From the NCBI GenBank assembly GCA_035518375.1, contig DATIXQ010000134.1:1-42946 (forward strand): a stretch of DNA of 42,946 nucleotides, written 5' to 3'. The notes beneath the pieces are model-generated. The model made no database searches. It was not told the DNA's origin and saw only the letters and a program-made list of their open reading frames with translations. Of this stretch, positions 16,407 to 24,933 are shown piece after piece (positions within the stretch are counted from its first letter, which is position 1; each line of letters starts with the position of its first letter). This DNA is from DATJLY01 sp035518375 (GTDB lineage Bacteria > Pseudomonadota > Alphaproteobacteria > ATCC43930 > CGMCC-115725). Position numbers and translations under genes: made by a program.

Positions 16407-18146
16407 ATGGCGAAAATCCGACATAATCCGGAAGTCGCGCAGTCGCTCGACGACGTAGCTGACCTCCTGGAGCTCGACAGCGCAAACCCGTTCCGCGTGC
16501 GCGCTTACCGGAATGCCGCGCGCGTGGTCCGGGGACTGGGGAAGGAGGTGTCCGAGCTTCTCGCGGACGCGGACACGGCGCCAAAGCTCCCGGGGATCGG
16601 CACCGATCTCGCGGGGAAGATCCGCACACTTGCCCGGACCGGCCACCTGCCCCTGCTCGAACAGCTTCGAAAAAAGACGCCGCATATCGCCCAGGAGCTT
16701 CTCCATCTGCCGAACCTCGGCCCGAAGCGGGTTCGGACGCTCTGCGACGAGCTCGAGGTACGGACGCTTGAACAACTTCACCGTGCCGTTCTCGACGGAC
16801 GAGTACGTGAGTTGTCGGGCTTCGGCGCGGGCATCGAGAAGAAGCTACGCGAGGCGCTGGAGGCCGAGGCAAAGGCGCCACCGAAACGGCTGAAGCTTGC
16901 GCTGGCCGAAAGCTATGTCGAGCCGCTCCTGACCTATCTGCGGGGCGCATCAGGCGTCCGCGAGGTTGTGGTCGCGGGCAGCTATCGTCGCTACCAAGAG
17001 ACGATCGGGGATGTCGACATCGTTGCCACCGGACCGCGAAGCGCCCCTGTCATCGAGCGCTTCACCACCTATGACGAGGTGGCAAAGGTTCTGGCATCAG
17101 GCAGCACCCGCGCGACCATCGTGCTGCGCTCCGGCTTGCAGGTCGACCTTCGGGTCGTGCCGCCGGAGAGCTATGGATCGGCGCTGCACTATTTCACGGG
17201 CAGCAAGGCCCACAACATCGCGATCCGCAGGCTGGGCGTCGAGCGCGGCCTCAAGATCAACGAATATGGCGTCTTTCGCGGGCGGAAGCGCCTCGGCGGC
17301 AAGACCGAGGAGGAGGTTTTTGGAGCGGTAGGGCTGGGCTTCATCCCGCCCGAGCTGCGGGAGAACCGCGGGGAAATCGAAGCGGCGGCGGCCGGCAGTC
17401 TTCCCAATCTCGTGGAATTGTCGGATATGCGGGACGATCTCCATGTCCATAGCAAGGCGACCGACGGCCACGATTCGCTCGAAGAGCTTGCCGAGGCGGC
17501 CAAGGAGCGTGGCTACGAATATCTTGCGGTGACCGACCATTCGCGCCGGCTCGCCATGGCGCATGGCCTCGATGCGCGCCGTCTGCGGGGGGAGATGCGG
17601 GCGATCGATCGTCTCAACGAGAAGGGCAACGGCGTCACACTACTCAAGGGAATCGAAGTCGACATTCTCGAAGACGGGACGCTCGACCTTGCCGATGACG
17701 TGCTGGGGGAGCTCGATCTCGTCGTCGCGGCAGTGCACAGCAAGTTCGACCTGTCGCGCCAGAAGCAGACCGAGCGCATCCTCCGCGCGATCGAGCGTCC
17801 GCATTTCACGATCCTGGCGCATCCGACCGGGCGGCTCATCGGCGAGCGCGAGCCCTACGATGTCGACATGGCACGGATCATCTCGGCGGCGAAGGAGCGC
17901 GGCTGCTTCATCGAATTGAACGCGCATCCCGACCGCCTCGACCTCACGGATGTCCATTGCCGCATGGCCAAGGAGGCGGGCGTGCTGGTCAGCGTCGCTA
18001 CCGACGCGCACCGGGCCCAGGAAATGAGCAATTTGCGCTTTGGCGTGGGTCAGGCCCGGCGCGGCTGGCTGGAGAAAGGCGACGTTCTCAACACGCGCAC
18101 GCTCGCGAAGCTGCGTCCCTTGCTCGCGCAAACGATGCGGCGATGA
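16407..18146 (+). CDS. polX: DNA polymerase/3'-5' exonuclease PolX
   Basis: A 579-residue family X polymerase. Residues 1-150 carry helix-hairpin-helix modules (LPGIGTDLAGKI, LPNLGPKRVRTL, LSGFGAGIEKKL). The nucleotidyltransferase motif GSYRR...GDVDIV gives catalytic Asp202 and Asp204, with Asp247 in QVDLRVV. A PHP domain starts near 343 with H346 and H348 (LHVHS), D377-H378 (VTDHS) and later histidines (VAAVHSKF, ILAHPTGR, LNAHPDR). Bacterial PolX fills short gaps in base excision repair and has Mn-dependent 3'-5' exonuclease and AP-endonuclease activity from the PHP domain. First gene of an operon with a FixK2-type box; the stop overlaps the next start by 4 bases region-wise (ATGA). Confidence 0.95.
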   Translation: MAKIRHNPEVAQSLDDVADLLELDSANPFRVRAYRNAARVVRGLGKEVSELLADADTAPKLPGIGTDLAGKIRTLARTGHLPLLEQLRKKTPHIAQELLHLPNLGPKRVRTLCDELEVRTLEQLHRAVLDGRVRELSGFGAGIEKKLREALEAEAKAPPKRLKLALAESYVEPLLTYLRGASGVREVVVAGSYRRYQETIGDVDIVATGPRSAPVIERFTTYDEVAKVLASGSTRATIVLRSGLQVDLRVVPPESYGSALHYFTGSKAHNIAIRRLGVERGLKINEYGVFRGRKRLGGKTEEEVFGAVGLGFIPPELRENRGEIEAAAAGSLPNLVELSDMRDDLHVHSKATDGHDSLEELAEAAKERGYEYLAVTDHSRRLAMAHGLDARRLRGEMRAIDRLNEKGNGVTLLKGIEVDILEDGTLDLADDVLGELDLVVAAVHSKFDLSRQKQTERILRAIERPHFTILAHPTGRLIGEREPYDVDMARIISAAKERGCFIELNAHPDRLDLTDVHCRMAKEAGVLVSVATDAHRAQEMSNLRFGVGQARRGWLEKGDVLNTRTLAKLRPLLAQTMRR

Positions 18147-19393
18147 GCGCAAACGCGAAATCCGAGCGCCTTTCCGATCCGGCGGCGATCCGGGCGCAAT
18201 TTCCTGTGCTCAGGCGCGAGGGGTTCCACTATCTCGACAGCGCCGCCACCGCGCAGATGCCTCAGGCGGTGATCGATGCGATCTACCACTTCGGAACCAG
18301 CCTTCGGGCCAATGTCTATGGCGGCGTCTACAGTCTCGCGCGCGAGGCGCTGGCAGCCTACGAAGGTGCGCGTGGAGACGTCGCGCGTTTCATCGGCGCC
18401 GCCAGCCCAAGCGAAATCGTCTTCACCTACGGAACAACCTCCGCCCTCAACCTGCTGGCTCGTTCCTTTGGCGAACGCCTGGGTCCGGGTGACGAAATTG
18501 TGCTTTCGCTGCTCGAGCACCACAGCAATACGCTGCCCTGGCGCGCGCTCGCGAGACGACGCGGGCTCGTCTTCCGCGTTCTGCCGGTGACGCCCGATGG
18601 ACGCATCGATCTCGAAAAACTTTCCGAGCTCGTGACGTCTCGATGCCGGCTCATCGCGCTGACGCACTGCTCCAACGTCACCGGCGCCATTACGGACGTG
18701 CCGTCTGTCGTTGCCGCCGCGCGTGCGGTGGGCGCGGTGGTCGCGCTCGATGGCGCGCAGCAGGCGCCCCATGGGCCGGTCGACGTGCAGGGGCTCGGCA
18801 TCGATTTTTACGCGTTCTCGGGGCACAAGACATACGGGCCAACGGGCATCGGCGTCCTTTGGGGCCGCGCCGATCTGCTGGCGGACATGCCGCCCTTCAT
18901 GCTCGGCGGACAGATGATCCGCCGCGTAAGCCCGTACGAGGAGAGCTTCGCCGACCCGCCGCGCCGGTTCGAAGCCGGCACGCCGCCAATCGGAGCGGCG
19001 ATCGGGCTCGGCGCCGCGATGCGCTGGACGGAGACGCTCGACTGGCCAGTATTGGCGGCACGAGAGAGGGAACTCACCGCGCGCCTCATTACCGGCATTG
19101 CCGGCTGCCCGGCCGTTCGCATCGTCGGCCCCCGGACAACCGAACGGCGCCGGGGTGTCGTCTCCTTCACGGTTGCGGGACTGGGTTCCGAAGACGTGTG
19201 CCGTCGCCTTGACGCGCATGGCTTGGCTCTTCGCCACGGCCACCATTGCGCCCAACCGTTCATGATGACGCTCGGCATCGAGGGCACAGCCCGCGCCAGC
19301 ATCGCGCCCTACACGAGCGAGGGCGATATCGACGCGCTGATCGCCGCGGTCGCCGAACTCGCGCCGCCGCGGCGCCCGTCGGAAGGAGCATAG
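18143..19393 (+). CDS. SufS-type cysteine desulfurase
   Basis: A 416-residue fold-type I PLP enzyme. It starts at ATG 18143, overlapping the polX stop (ATGA), which decides the start. Landmarks: YLDSAATAQMP, EHHSNTLPW, the PLP-site GAQQAPHG with Asp before it, the Schiff-base Lys in FSGHKTYGPTGIGVL, and the catalytic Cys in RHGHHCAQPFM, all as in group II (SufS/CsdA) enzymes. It would release sulfur from cysteine as a persulfide. No other suf genes are here, so it is a stand-alone paralogue; supply of sulfur for repair of Fe-S clusters under changing oxygen is inferred. Next gene begins 3 bp after its stop. Confidence 0.9.
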   Translation: MSANAKSERLSDPAAIRAQFPVLRREGFHYLDSAATAQMPQAVIDAIYHFGTSLRANVYGGVYSLAREALAAYEGARGDVARFIGAASPSEIVFTYGTTSALNLLARSFGERLGPGDEIVLSLLEHHSNTLPWRALARRRGLVFRVLPVTPDGRIDLEKLSELVTSRCRLIALTHCSNVTGAITDVPSVVAAARAVGAVVALDGAQQAPHGPVDVQGLGIDFYAFSGHKTYGPTGIGVLWGRADLLADMPPFMLGGQMIRRVSPYEESFADPPRRFEAGTPPIGAAIGLGAAMRWTETLDWPVLAARERELTARLITGIAGCPAVRIVGPRTTERRRGVVSFTVAGLGSEDVCRRLDAHGLALRHGHHCAQPFMMTLGIEGTARASIAPYTSEGDIDALIAAVAELAPPRRPSEGA

Positions 19394-19396
19394 GCC

Positions 19397-20359
19397 ATGC
19401 CACAGGATTCACTCGCGCTCTTCTCGCTGGCCGGAACCATGGACTATGCGAAACGCGTGGCCGCTCGCCTCGATACACCCCTCTCGCCCGTGGAGGAACG
19501 GCCCTTCGAGGATGGCGAGCACAAGGTCAGGCCCCTCATCGACGTCAATGGGAACGACTGTTACGTCCTCCATGCGCTCCACGGCGATGAGAGGCAAAGC
19601 GTCAATGACAAGCTGTGCCGCCTCCTGTTCTTCCTCGCGACGCTGAAGGACCACGGCGCCGCCCGCGTCACGGCGGTTCTCCCTTACCTTTGCTATGCGC
19701 GGAAGGATCGACGCACCCAGCCTTACGATCCCGTCACCTCGCGCTATGTGGCGTCGCTGTTCGAAGCGGTTGGCGCGGACCGCGCCATGGTGCTCGAGGT
19801 CCACAATGAGGCCGCGCTCGAGAATGGATTTCGTATCCCGACCGAGCATTTGTCGACGGCGGACCTGTTCGCGGACCACTTCGCCACGCTGGCGAGGACG
19901 AATGCGACAGTGGTCGTCTCCCCGGATGCCGGCGGCGTCAAGCGAGCCGAGCGCTTCCGCCAGGCGCTCCAGCAGCGGATCAGCCGCGAGATCGACAGCG
20001 GGTTCGTAGAGAAATACCGCGCCGGCGGCATCGTCTCCGGCGGGACGCTGGTTGGCTCGGTCACGGGCAAAACAGTCATCCTCCTCGACGATCTCATCGC
20101 GACCGGCACAACCCTTCTGCGTGCCGCGCGTGCCTGCCGCGACGGGGGCGCCGCGCACATTTATGCCGCGGCAACGCACGGCGTATTTCCGCGCGACGGT
20201 ACCGACTTCTTCACGCATGGCGAATTCGACGGGCTCGTCGTCACGGATTCCGTGCTCTTGCCGCGCACGATGGCCGATGCGCCGGCGCACACACTTAAGG
20301 TGCTCGACAGCTCGAAGCTATTCGCCGAGGCGATTGCACATGCGCATCGGGGACGATGA
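19397..20359 (+). CDS. prs: Ribose-phosphate diphosphokinase (PRPP synthetase)
   Basis: A 320-residue type I PRPP synthetase-like protein. It shows PFEDGEHKVRP, the ATP-loop region PYLCYARKDRRTQPYDPVTSR, SPDAGGVKRAERF, and the PRPP-binding loop VILLDDLIATGTTLLRAA. GGAAGGAG lies 10 bp before the ATG. It makes PRPP from ribose 5-phosphate and ATP. It is followed by a phosphoribosyltransferase gene overlapping it by 20 bp, and a nicotinate phosphoribosyltransferase lies 2 kb away, so it may be a condition-specific paralogue supplying PRPP for NAD salvage. The sequence is divergent from housekeeping Prs (for example CYARKDRR against the usual GYARQDRK). Confidence 0.9.
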   Translation: MPQDSLALFSLAGTMDYAKRVAARLDTPLSPVEERPFEDGEHKVRPLIDVNGNDCYVLHALHGDERQSVNDKLCRLLFFLATLKDHGAARVTAVLPYLCYARKDRRTQPYDPVTSRYVASLFEAVGADRAMVLEVHNEAALENGFRIPTEHLSTADLFADHFATLARTNATVVVSPDAGGVKRAERFRQALQQRISREIDSGFVEKYRAGGIVSGGTLVGSVTGKTVILLDDLIATGTTLLRAARACRDGGAAHIYAAATHGVFPRDGTDFFTHGEFDGLVVTDSVLLPRTMADAPAHTLKVLDSSKLFAEAIAHAHRGR

Positions 20360-21044
20360 CGTGACGTTCTCCGATCGCTCCGACGCGGGCCGGCAGCTCG
20401 CCGCAGCGCTGGCACGCTTCAAGGACGCGCGGCCAGTCGTGCTGGCCCTGCCTCGCGGTGGAGTTCCCGTCGGCTTCGAAATCGCAGCTGCGCTCGAAGC
20501 TCCACTCGATGTCGTTCTCGTGCGGAAGCTCGGCGCGCCCGGCTTCGAGGAGCTGGCGATCGGCGCCATCGCCGAAGGGGACCCCATCGAGACCGTGATC
20601 GATCGCGACGCGGTGGCTCAACTCTCGGTGCCCAAGGATTACCTCAATCGCGCGATCGAGCGGCAAACCCAGGAAATACAGCGCCGCCGCGCAGTCTATT
20701 GCGGCGGCCGGACGAGAGTCGATGTCCATGACCGCACCGCGATCGTGGTCGATGATGGAATGGCGACCGGCGCAACCATGCGGGCGGCTCTACGCGCCGT
20801 AAGGAGACAACAGCCCGCGCGCCTCGTCATGGCCGTGCCGGTTGCGCCGCGCGACACGATCGAGAGTCTGCGGCATGAGGCCGATGAGATTGTCGTCCAC
20901 TCGGTGCCCACGTATTTCGAAGCCATCAGCCCGTTCTACGCGGAATTTCATCAGCTTCGCGATGAGGAGGTGACGGACCTTCTCGCGCGAGCCGCGGCGC
21001 GCAGCAGCCGAACGCATGGTGCGCCGTCGCGGCGAGCACCCTAA
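20340..21044 (+). CDS. Phosphoribosyltransferase-domain protein (Rv0571c-type)
   Basis: A 234-residue protein starting at ATG 20340 inside the 3' end of prs. It has LALPRGGVPVGFEIAAAL, VLVRKLGAPGFEELAIGAI and the PRPP loop AIVVDDGMATGATMRAAL, followed by VAVP-type strand VMAVPVAPRDTIESL and a C-terminal YFEAISPFYAEFHQLRDEEV. This is the orphan PRTase group found in stress clusters and in the M. tuberculosis DosR regulon (Rv0571c). The actual substrate is unknown. Its stop overlaps the convergent kinase gene stop (21041-21044). Confidence 0.85.
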   Translation: MRIGDDDVTFSDRSDAGRQLAAALARFKDARPVVLALPRGGVPVGFEIAAALEAPLDVVLVRKLGAPGFEELAIGAIAEGDPIETVIDRDAVAQLSVPKDYLNRAIERQTQEIQRRRAVYCGGRTRVDVHDRTAIVVDDGMATGATMRAALRAVRRQQPARLVMAVPVAPRDTIESLRHEADEIVVHSVPTYFEAISPFYAEFHQLRDEEVTDLLARAAARSSRTHGAPSRRAP

Positions 21045-22360
21045 CGCTCTTCCGCTCCGTCAAGGCTGCGCCAGTCTTCCGGTCTTTCGAGCGCATTGCC
21101 AATCCATAGGCCCGTAAAAGGCACGGACCGCGCCTCTGCTGCTTTGCCGATCTCTTCCTGGTCTTGGCGAGAGCGGAACGAGCCCGCGACGATCACCGCA
21201 TACCCCGCCGCAAGAGCGGCATTGCACGACGCGCGCCATGACAAGGGCTTTCGTTCCGCGCCGTAGATGCGAGCGCCGGGCGCAGGGTGCGTCGGCGCAA
21301 GCGCGGTAGCGCGGCCTAGGGCATCGTCGCTTGTCGTGCCGCCAATCGCGACGAGCCGCGGCCGTCCCGGCGCAAGCAACGACAGGGCGAAGGACATAAG
21401 CCCTTGAGCGGATTCTGCCAGGCGCCGGCTCTCTTCGGCATCGGTTCGGCGCCGCGAGGCGCCAGCGACGGCGAAAGCCCTGGTCCCGGCACGCAGCGAC
21501 AGCATCAGCGGCAGCACAGGCAGCCCCTCGTCGTCCCCGGTCGCATCGAGATAGCAGTTGAGAACGGCGTTCGCCTGGGCATGAAGCCCGCTTTGCCACA
21601 GGTCCATCAAAACGAAGGCGAGATCGTAAAGCACGTCGATTGAGCACGACTCCTCGGCGAACTCGATGGCGTCGAAGAGGGTGGGCCGGCCGTCGTAGCG
21701 AACGATGTTGGCGAGGCGCAGGTCGCCATGGCAGCGCCGCACGCGGCCGCTCTCCTTCCGCCGATCGAGAAGGCCGCCCGCGTGATCAAGCGCGCGGACG
21801 GACTCGGCGTACAAGCGCTCCACCAAATTGGCATCCAACACGTCTCCCACGCTCGTCTGATCGAAATTGTTTCGCTCGATCGCGCGCATCAGGCCTTCGC
21901 GGCCGCCATAGCGGTCGGTCGGTTCGGCGTTCGCGTGAAAGCGTGCGATCTCCTGCGCCAGCGCGAGAGCGAGCGGAGTATCGAGACGGCCCGACGCAGC
22001 GAGCCGGTCAAAGAGCTGGTCCTGGTCGAACCGCCGCATGACGACGAGCCAATCAACGACGGCCCCTTGTCCCTCGAACTCGAGAGCCCCGCTCCCGGTC
22101 CGGCGGATTGATTTCACATCGAGATAAAGATCAGGCGCCGTGCGCCGGTTGAGCTCCAACTCGCGCCGGCAGGCCAACTCGCGGCGATCGAGCGTCGTGT
22201 AATCGAGCAAGGAGAACGCAATCGCACGCTTCAGCTTGTAGGCCTTGTCGCCCACGAGAAATACGATGGAGCAGTGCGTTTCGATCCGCTCCACCGGCTC
22301 GGCGGGACGGCCGTAGCTCGCGCCATCGGACAAAAACGCGATGACGTCCTCTTGGCTCAC
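21041..22360 (-). CDS. APH-like kinase protein with degenerate C-terminal P-loop domain (Rv2004c-type)
   Basis: About 439 residues. The N-terminal two thirds is an aminoglycoside phosphotransferase-like fold: SIVFLVGDKAYKLKRAI (Lys), the catalytic loop CHGDLRLANIV and the DFG-like LFDAIEF. Homologues carry a second, P-loop kinase domain; here the expected GxxGxGKST reads IGGTTSDDALGR (about residue 338 on), followed by shortened sequence, so that domain looks inactive or eroded. The related Rv2004c belongs to the M. tuberculosis DosR regulon. I prefer GTG 22360, whose GTGA overlaps the stop of the nicotinate phosphoribosyltransferase gene; an ATG at 22393 is the alternative. Substrate unknown. 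Confidence 0.75.
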   Translation of the reverse strand: MSQEDVIAFLSDGASYGRPAEPVERIETHCSIVFLVGDKAYKLKRAIAFSLLDYTTLDRRELACRRELELNRRTAPDLYLDVKSIRRTGSGALEFEGQGAVVDWLVVMRRFDQDQLFDRLAASGRLDTPLALALAQEIARFHANAEPTDRYGGREGLMRAIERNNFDQTSVGDVLDANLVERLYAESVRALDHAGGLLDRRKESGRVRRCHGDLRLANIVRYDGRPTLFDAIEFAEESCSIDVLYDLAFVLMDLWQSGLHAQANAVLNCYLDATGDDEGLPVLPLMLSLRAGTRAFAVAGASRRRTDAEESRRLAESAQGLMSFALSLLAPGRPRLVAIGGTTSDDALGRATALAPTHPAPGARIYGAERKPLSWRASCNAALAAGYAVIVAGSFRSRQDQEEIGKAAEARSVPFTGLWIGNALERPEDWRSLDGAEER

Positions 22361-23727
22361 GGCCCGTCTCGACCGGCCGTCCGCCGGTCGCACTCGGCCG
22401 CAAGCCGGACGAGCGAATCGGCAATCTGGACCGGATATAGCACTTCTTCCTGGAGCTGCCGCATCCCTTCCGGCAACTGCGCCAGGTTTTTCGCGGCGAC
22501 CGCGCGAATTTCCGCCAGGGACGGACTCCCACCGATACGGCGGCCTTCTGCCATGACGGGCTCAATAAGCGGCTGGCCGATGCCGTCGTTATCCTCGAGC
22601 GCGACGGTGTCCTCCACCATGTGTCCGACGGGTTCGCTGCGTCGCCACACCTGCTTGCGGCCGGGCCAGGTTGCCTTGCCCGCGGAGCGCTTGCGGCGTG
22701 CCACGCCCGCGTATTCCTGGAGCTTATAGGCGCAATCGAGCGCCGCGACGTCTGATGACGTGGTAAGACTGGTACCGACACCGAATCCGTCGATCGGCGC
22801 GCCCGCTTGGCCGATCGCGAGGAGCGCATCCTCGTCAAGCCCGCCACTCGCAAAGATCGCCACGTCGCGGAGCGCGCCGGCATCGAGGATGCTTCGGACG
22901 CTTCGCGAGAGCGCAATCAGGTCACCGCTGTCGAGCCGCACCGCTTCCACGGAGATGCCATCGCGCGCCAACCGCGGGGCAAGGTCCACGACCTTTCGCG
23001 CCGCCGCCTCGGTATCGTAGGTGTCGATGAGCAGAGTCAGGTGCCGTGGACGCGAATGGGCGAAATGCTCGAACGCGATCATCTCGTCGTCATGCGCCTG
23101 AATGAAGGAATGCGCCATAGTTCCGAAGGCGGGAATACCGTAGAGCTTCTCGGCCAGTAGCGTGGCCGTGCCGGCAAATCCCGCGATGTAGCTCGCCCGC
23201 GCCGCCATAAGCCCCGCCTCGGCCCCATGCGCGCGCCTTAGGCCAAAATCCACGAGCAGCTTGCCGGGAGCGGCGAGCACCATCCGCGCCGCTTTCGAGG
23301 CGATCAGCGTCTGGAAATGAAGAATGTTGATGAGCCGCGTCTCGAGGAGCTGAGCCTCCGGGAGAGGGGCCGTGACGCGCAGAATGGGCTCGTCGGCGAA
23401 AAAGACCGTACCCTCGGGCATGGCATGTACGTCGCCCGTGAATCGGAAATTGGCGAGGTAATCGATGAGCCGTGCGCGGAACCGGCCAGTGTCCCTGAGC
23501 CAAGCCAGTTCCTCGGATGAAAATCGCAGGTGCTCGATGCACGAGAGTGCCTCTTCCAATCCCGCCGCCATCAGGAATCCGCGCCGCGATGGCAATTTCC
23601 GGAAGAAGAATTCGAAGACCGCGATGTCGGTCATTCCGCGGTCGAGGTAGGCTTCCAGCATATTCAGCTGGTAGAGGTCGGTGAGGAGGGCACTGGGGGG
23701 CTGTCCCATAAAATCAGCCTCGCTCAC
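22357..23727 (-). CDS. pncB: Nicotinate phosphoribosyltransferase
   Basis: About 456 residues. It begins with the family's SALLTDLYQLNMLEAYLDRG, then FEFFFRKLPSRRGFLMAAGL, TRLINILHFQTLIASKAAR, LVDFGLRRAHGAEAGL, GTMAHSFIQAH, VRLDSGDL and GFGVGTSL. It converts nicotinate and PRPP (with ATP) to nicotinate mononucleotide in the Preiss-Handler NAD salvage route. I chose GTG 23727 because GGAGGGGAGGG lies just before it; ATG 23709 is the alternative and lies exactly 41.5 bp from the centre of the box at 23744-23757, which would fit leaderless initiation. PncB2 (Rv0573c) in the DosR regulon is a parallel. Followed by the overlapping APH-like gene. Confidence 0.92.
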   Translation of the reverse strand: MSEADFMGQPPSALLTDLYQLNMLEAYLDRGMTDIAVFEFFFRKLPSRRGFLMAAGLEEALSCIEHLRFSSEELAWLRDTGRFRARLIDYLANFRFTGDVHAMPEGTVFFADEPILRVTAPLPEAQLLETRLINILHFQTLIASKAARMVLAAPGKLLVDFGLRRAHGAEAGLMAARASYIAGFAGTATLLAEKLYGIPAFGTMAHSFIQAHDDEMIAFEHFAHSRPRHLTLLIDTYDTEAAARKVVDLAPRLARDGISVEAVRLDSGDLIALSRSVRSILDAGALRDVAIFASGGLDEDALLAIGQAGAPIDGFGVGTSLTTSSDVAALDCAYKLQEYAGVARRKRSAGKATWPGRKQVWRRSEPVGHMVEDTVALEDNDGIGQPLIEPVMAEGRRIGGSPSLAEIRAVAAKNLAQLPEGMRQLQEEVLYPVQIADSLVRLAAECDRRTAGRDGP

Positions 23728-23743
23728 CTGCGCCCTCCCCTCC

Positions 23744-23757
23744 TTGAGACAGATCAA
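23744..23757 (-). promoter_or_regulatory. FixK2-type box near pncB
   Basis: Plus strand TTGAGACAGATCAA fits the consensus exactly. It lies 17-30 bp upstream of the GTG chosen for pncB and abuts its ribosome site, so it can only activate pncB if the true start is further down or the second box (23775-23788) is used. Its centre is 31 bp from that second box. Confidence 0.65.
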
Positions 23758-23774
23758 CGGCGAGGCGGCCCGGT

Positions 23775-23788
23775 TTGATCTACCGCAA
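23775..23788 (+). promoter_or_regulatory. FixK2-type box upstream of the oxoacid dehydrogenase operon
   Basis: TTGATCTACCGCAA fits the consensus exactly and is nearly identical to the box at 15780-15793. Centre 81.5 bp before the GTG of the E1alpha gene. Confidence 0.7.
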
Positions 23789-23862
23789 AGCGGGAGCCGC
23801 GCAGCGGACTTTCAATTAGGGAACGGAGAGCACGTGCCGCGCCAGTAAGACAGGAGTGCTCG

Positions 23863-24933
23863 GTGCAGGATACCGTCGCGCGATTTGAGATCGGCTACAC
23901 CCGCTACATCGACCCGCTCGGCAAAGTGCTCGGCGAGCTTCCCAACGGCGTGCGCGATCCCGCGGTGCCAAGGGAGCTCTATCGCGCTCTCGTGCGCACC
24001 CGGACGTTCGATGCCAAGGCGATTGCCTTGCAGCGAACTGGGCGGCTCGGCACCTATGCCTCGTCGCTTGGGCAAGAAGCAGTCTCCGTCGGAACGGCCG
24101 CGGCAATGCGGGACAACGATCTCCTCCTGCCGAGCTTTCGCGAACATGGCGCGCAACTCTGGCGCGGGGTAACGCCGCTGGAGCTGTTCCTTTATTGGGG
24201 CGGCGACGAGCGCGGCAGCGATTTTGCCAAGGCGCGCGAGGATTTTCCGATCTGCGTACCGGTCGGAAGCCATGCGCCGCACGCCGTGGGTGTGGCATTG
24301 GCGTTCAAGCTGCGGCTGGCGCCACGCGTCGCCGTTTGTGTCTTCGGCGACGGCGCGACCTCGAAAGGCGACGTGGCGGAAGCGATGAACTTCGCGGGCG
24401 TCTGGTCCCTCCCCGTCGTCTTCGTCATCAACAACAATCAATGGGCGATCTCGGTCCCGCGCAACCAGCAAAGCGCCGCTGCGACGTTGGCGCAGAAGGC
24501 GATTGCCGCCGGAATTCCCGGCTCGCAGGTCGACGGCAACGACGTTCTCGCAGTGCGCATCGTTATTGGCGATGCCATCGAGCGCGCGCGTGCGGGAAAG
24601 GGCGCAAGCCTCGTCGAGGCCGTGACCTATCGCCTCGGCGATCACACCACGGCGGACGATGCGAGCCGCTATCGCGAGGATAAGGAACCAACGCGGCATT
24701 GGCCCGAGGAGCCGGTTCTGCGGCTACGCCAGTATCTCGCGAGCGCCGGCTGGTGGACCAAGACCGACGAGGAACATTTGCTGCAGGAGACGGCGGCGGA
24801 GATTGAAGCAGCCGCCGGTGCCTACCTCGCGACGCCCGCGCAGAACCCGCGCACGATCTTCGAGTATACGTTTGCGCAACTGCCGAGAGATCTGGCCGCT
24901 CAGAGCGCCGCCTTAACCGCGGGGCCGACATGA
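23863..24933 (+). CDS. 2-oxoacid dehydrogenase E1 component, alpha subunit
   Basis: A 356-residue thiamine diphosphate enzyme subunit, starting at GTG 23863 with AGGAG at 23852-23856. It has LYRALVRTRTFDAKAIALQR, GTYASSLGQEAVSVG, LPSFREHGAQLWRG and the ThDP-binding motif GDGATSKGDVAEAMNFAG...NNNQW (about residues 163-193), with the phosphorylation-loop-like YRLGDHTTADDASRYR. It belongs to the heterotetrameric PdhA/BkdA1 type that decarboxylates pyruvate or branched-chain 2-oxoacids. The following beta subunit overlaps by 4 bp (ATGA). With an amino acid dehydrogenase at the operon end, branched-chain oxoacids are a good candidate; pyruvate is not excluded. Confidence 0.92.
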   Translation: MQDTVARFEIGYTRYIDPLGKVLGELPNGVRDPAVPRELYRALVRTRTFDAKAIALQRTGRLGTYASSLGQEAVSVGTAAAMRDNDLLLPSFREHGAQLWRGVTPLELFLYWGGDERGSDFAKAREDFPICVPVGSHAPHAVGVALAFKLRLAPRVAVCVFGDGATSKGDVAEAMNFAGVWSLPVVFVINNNQWAISVPRNQQSAAATLAQKAIAAGIPGSQVDGNDVLAVRIVIGDAIERARAGKGASLVEAVTYRLGDHTTADDASRYREDKEPTRHWPEEPVLRLRQYLASAGWWTKTDEEHLLQETAAEIEAAAGAYLATPAQNPRTIFEYTFAQLPRDLAAQSAALTAGPT

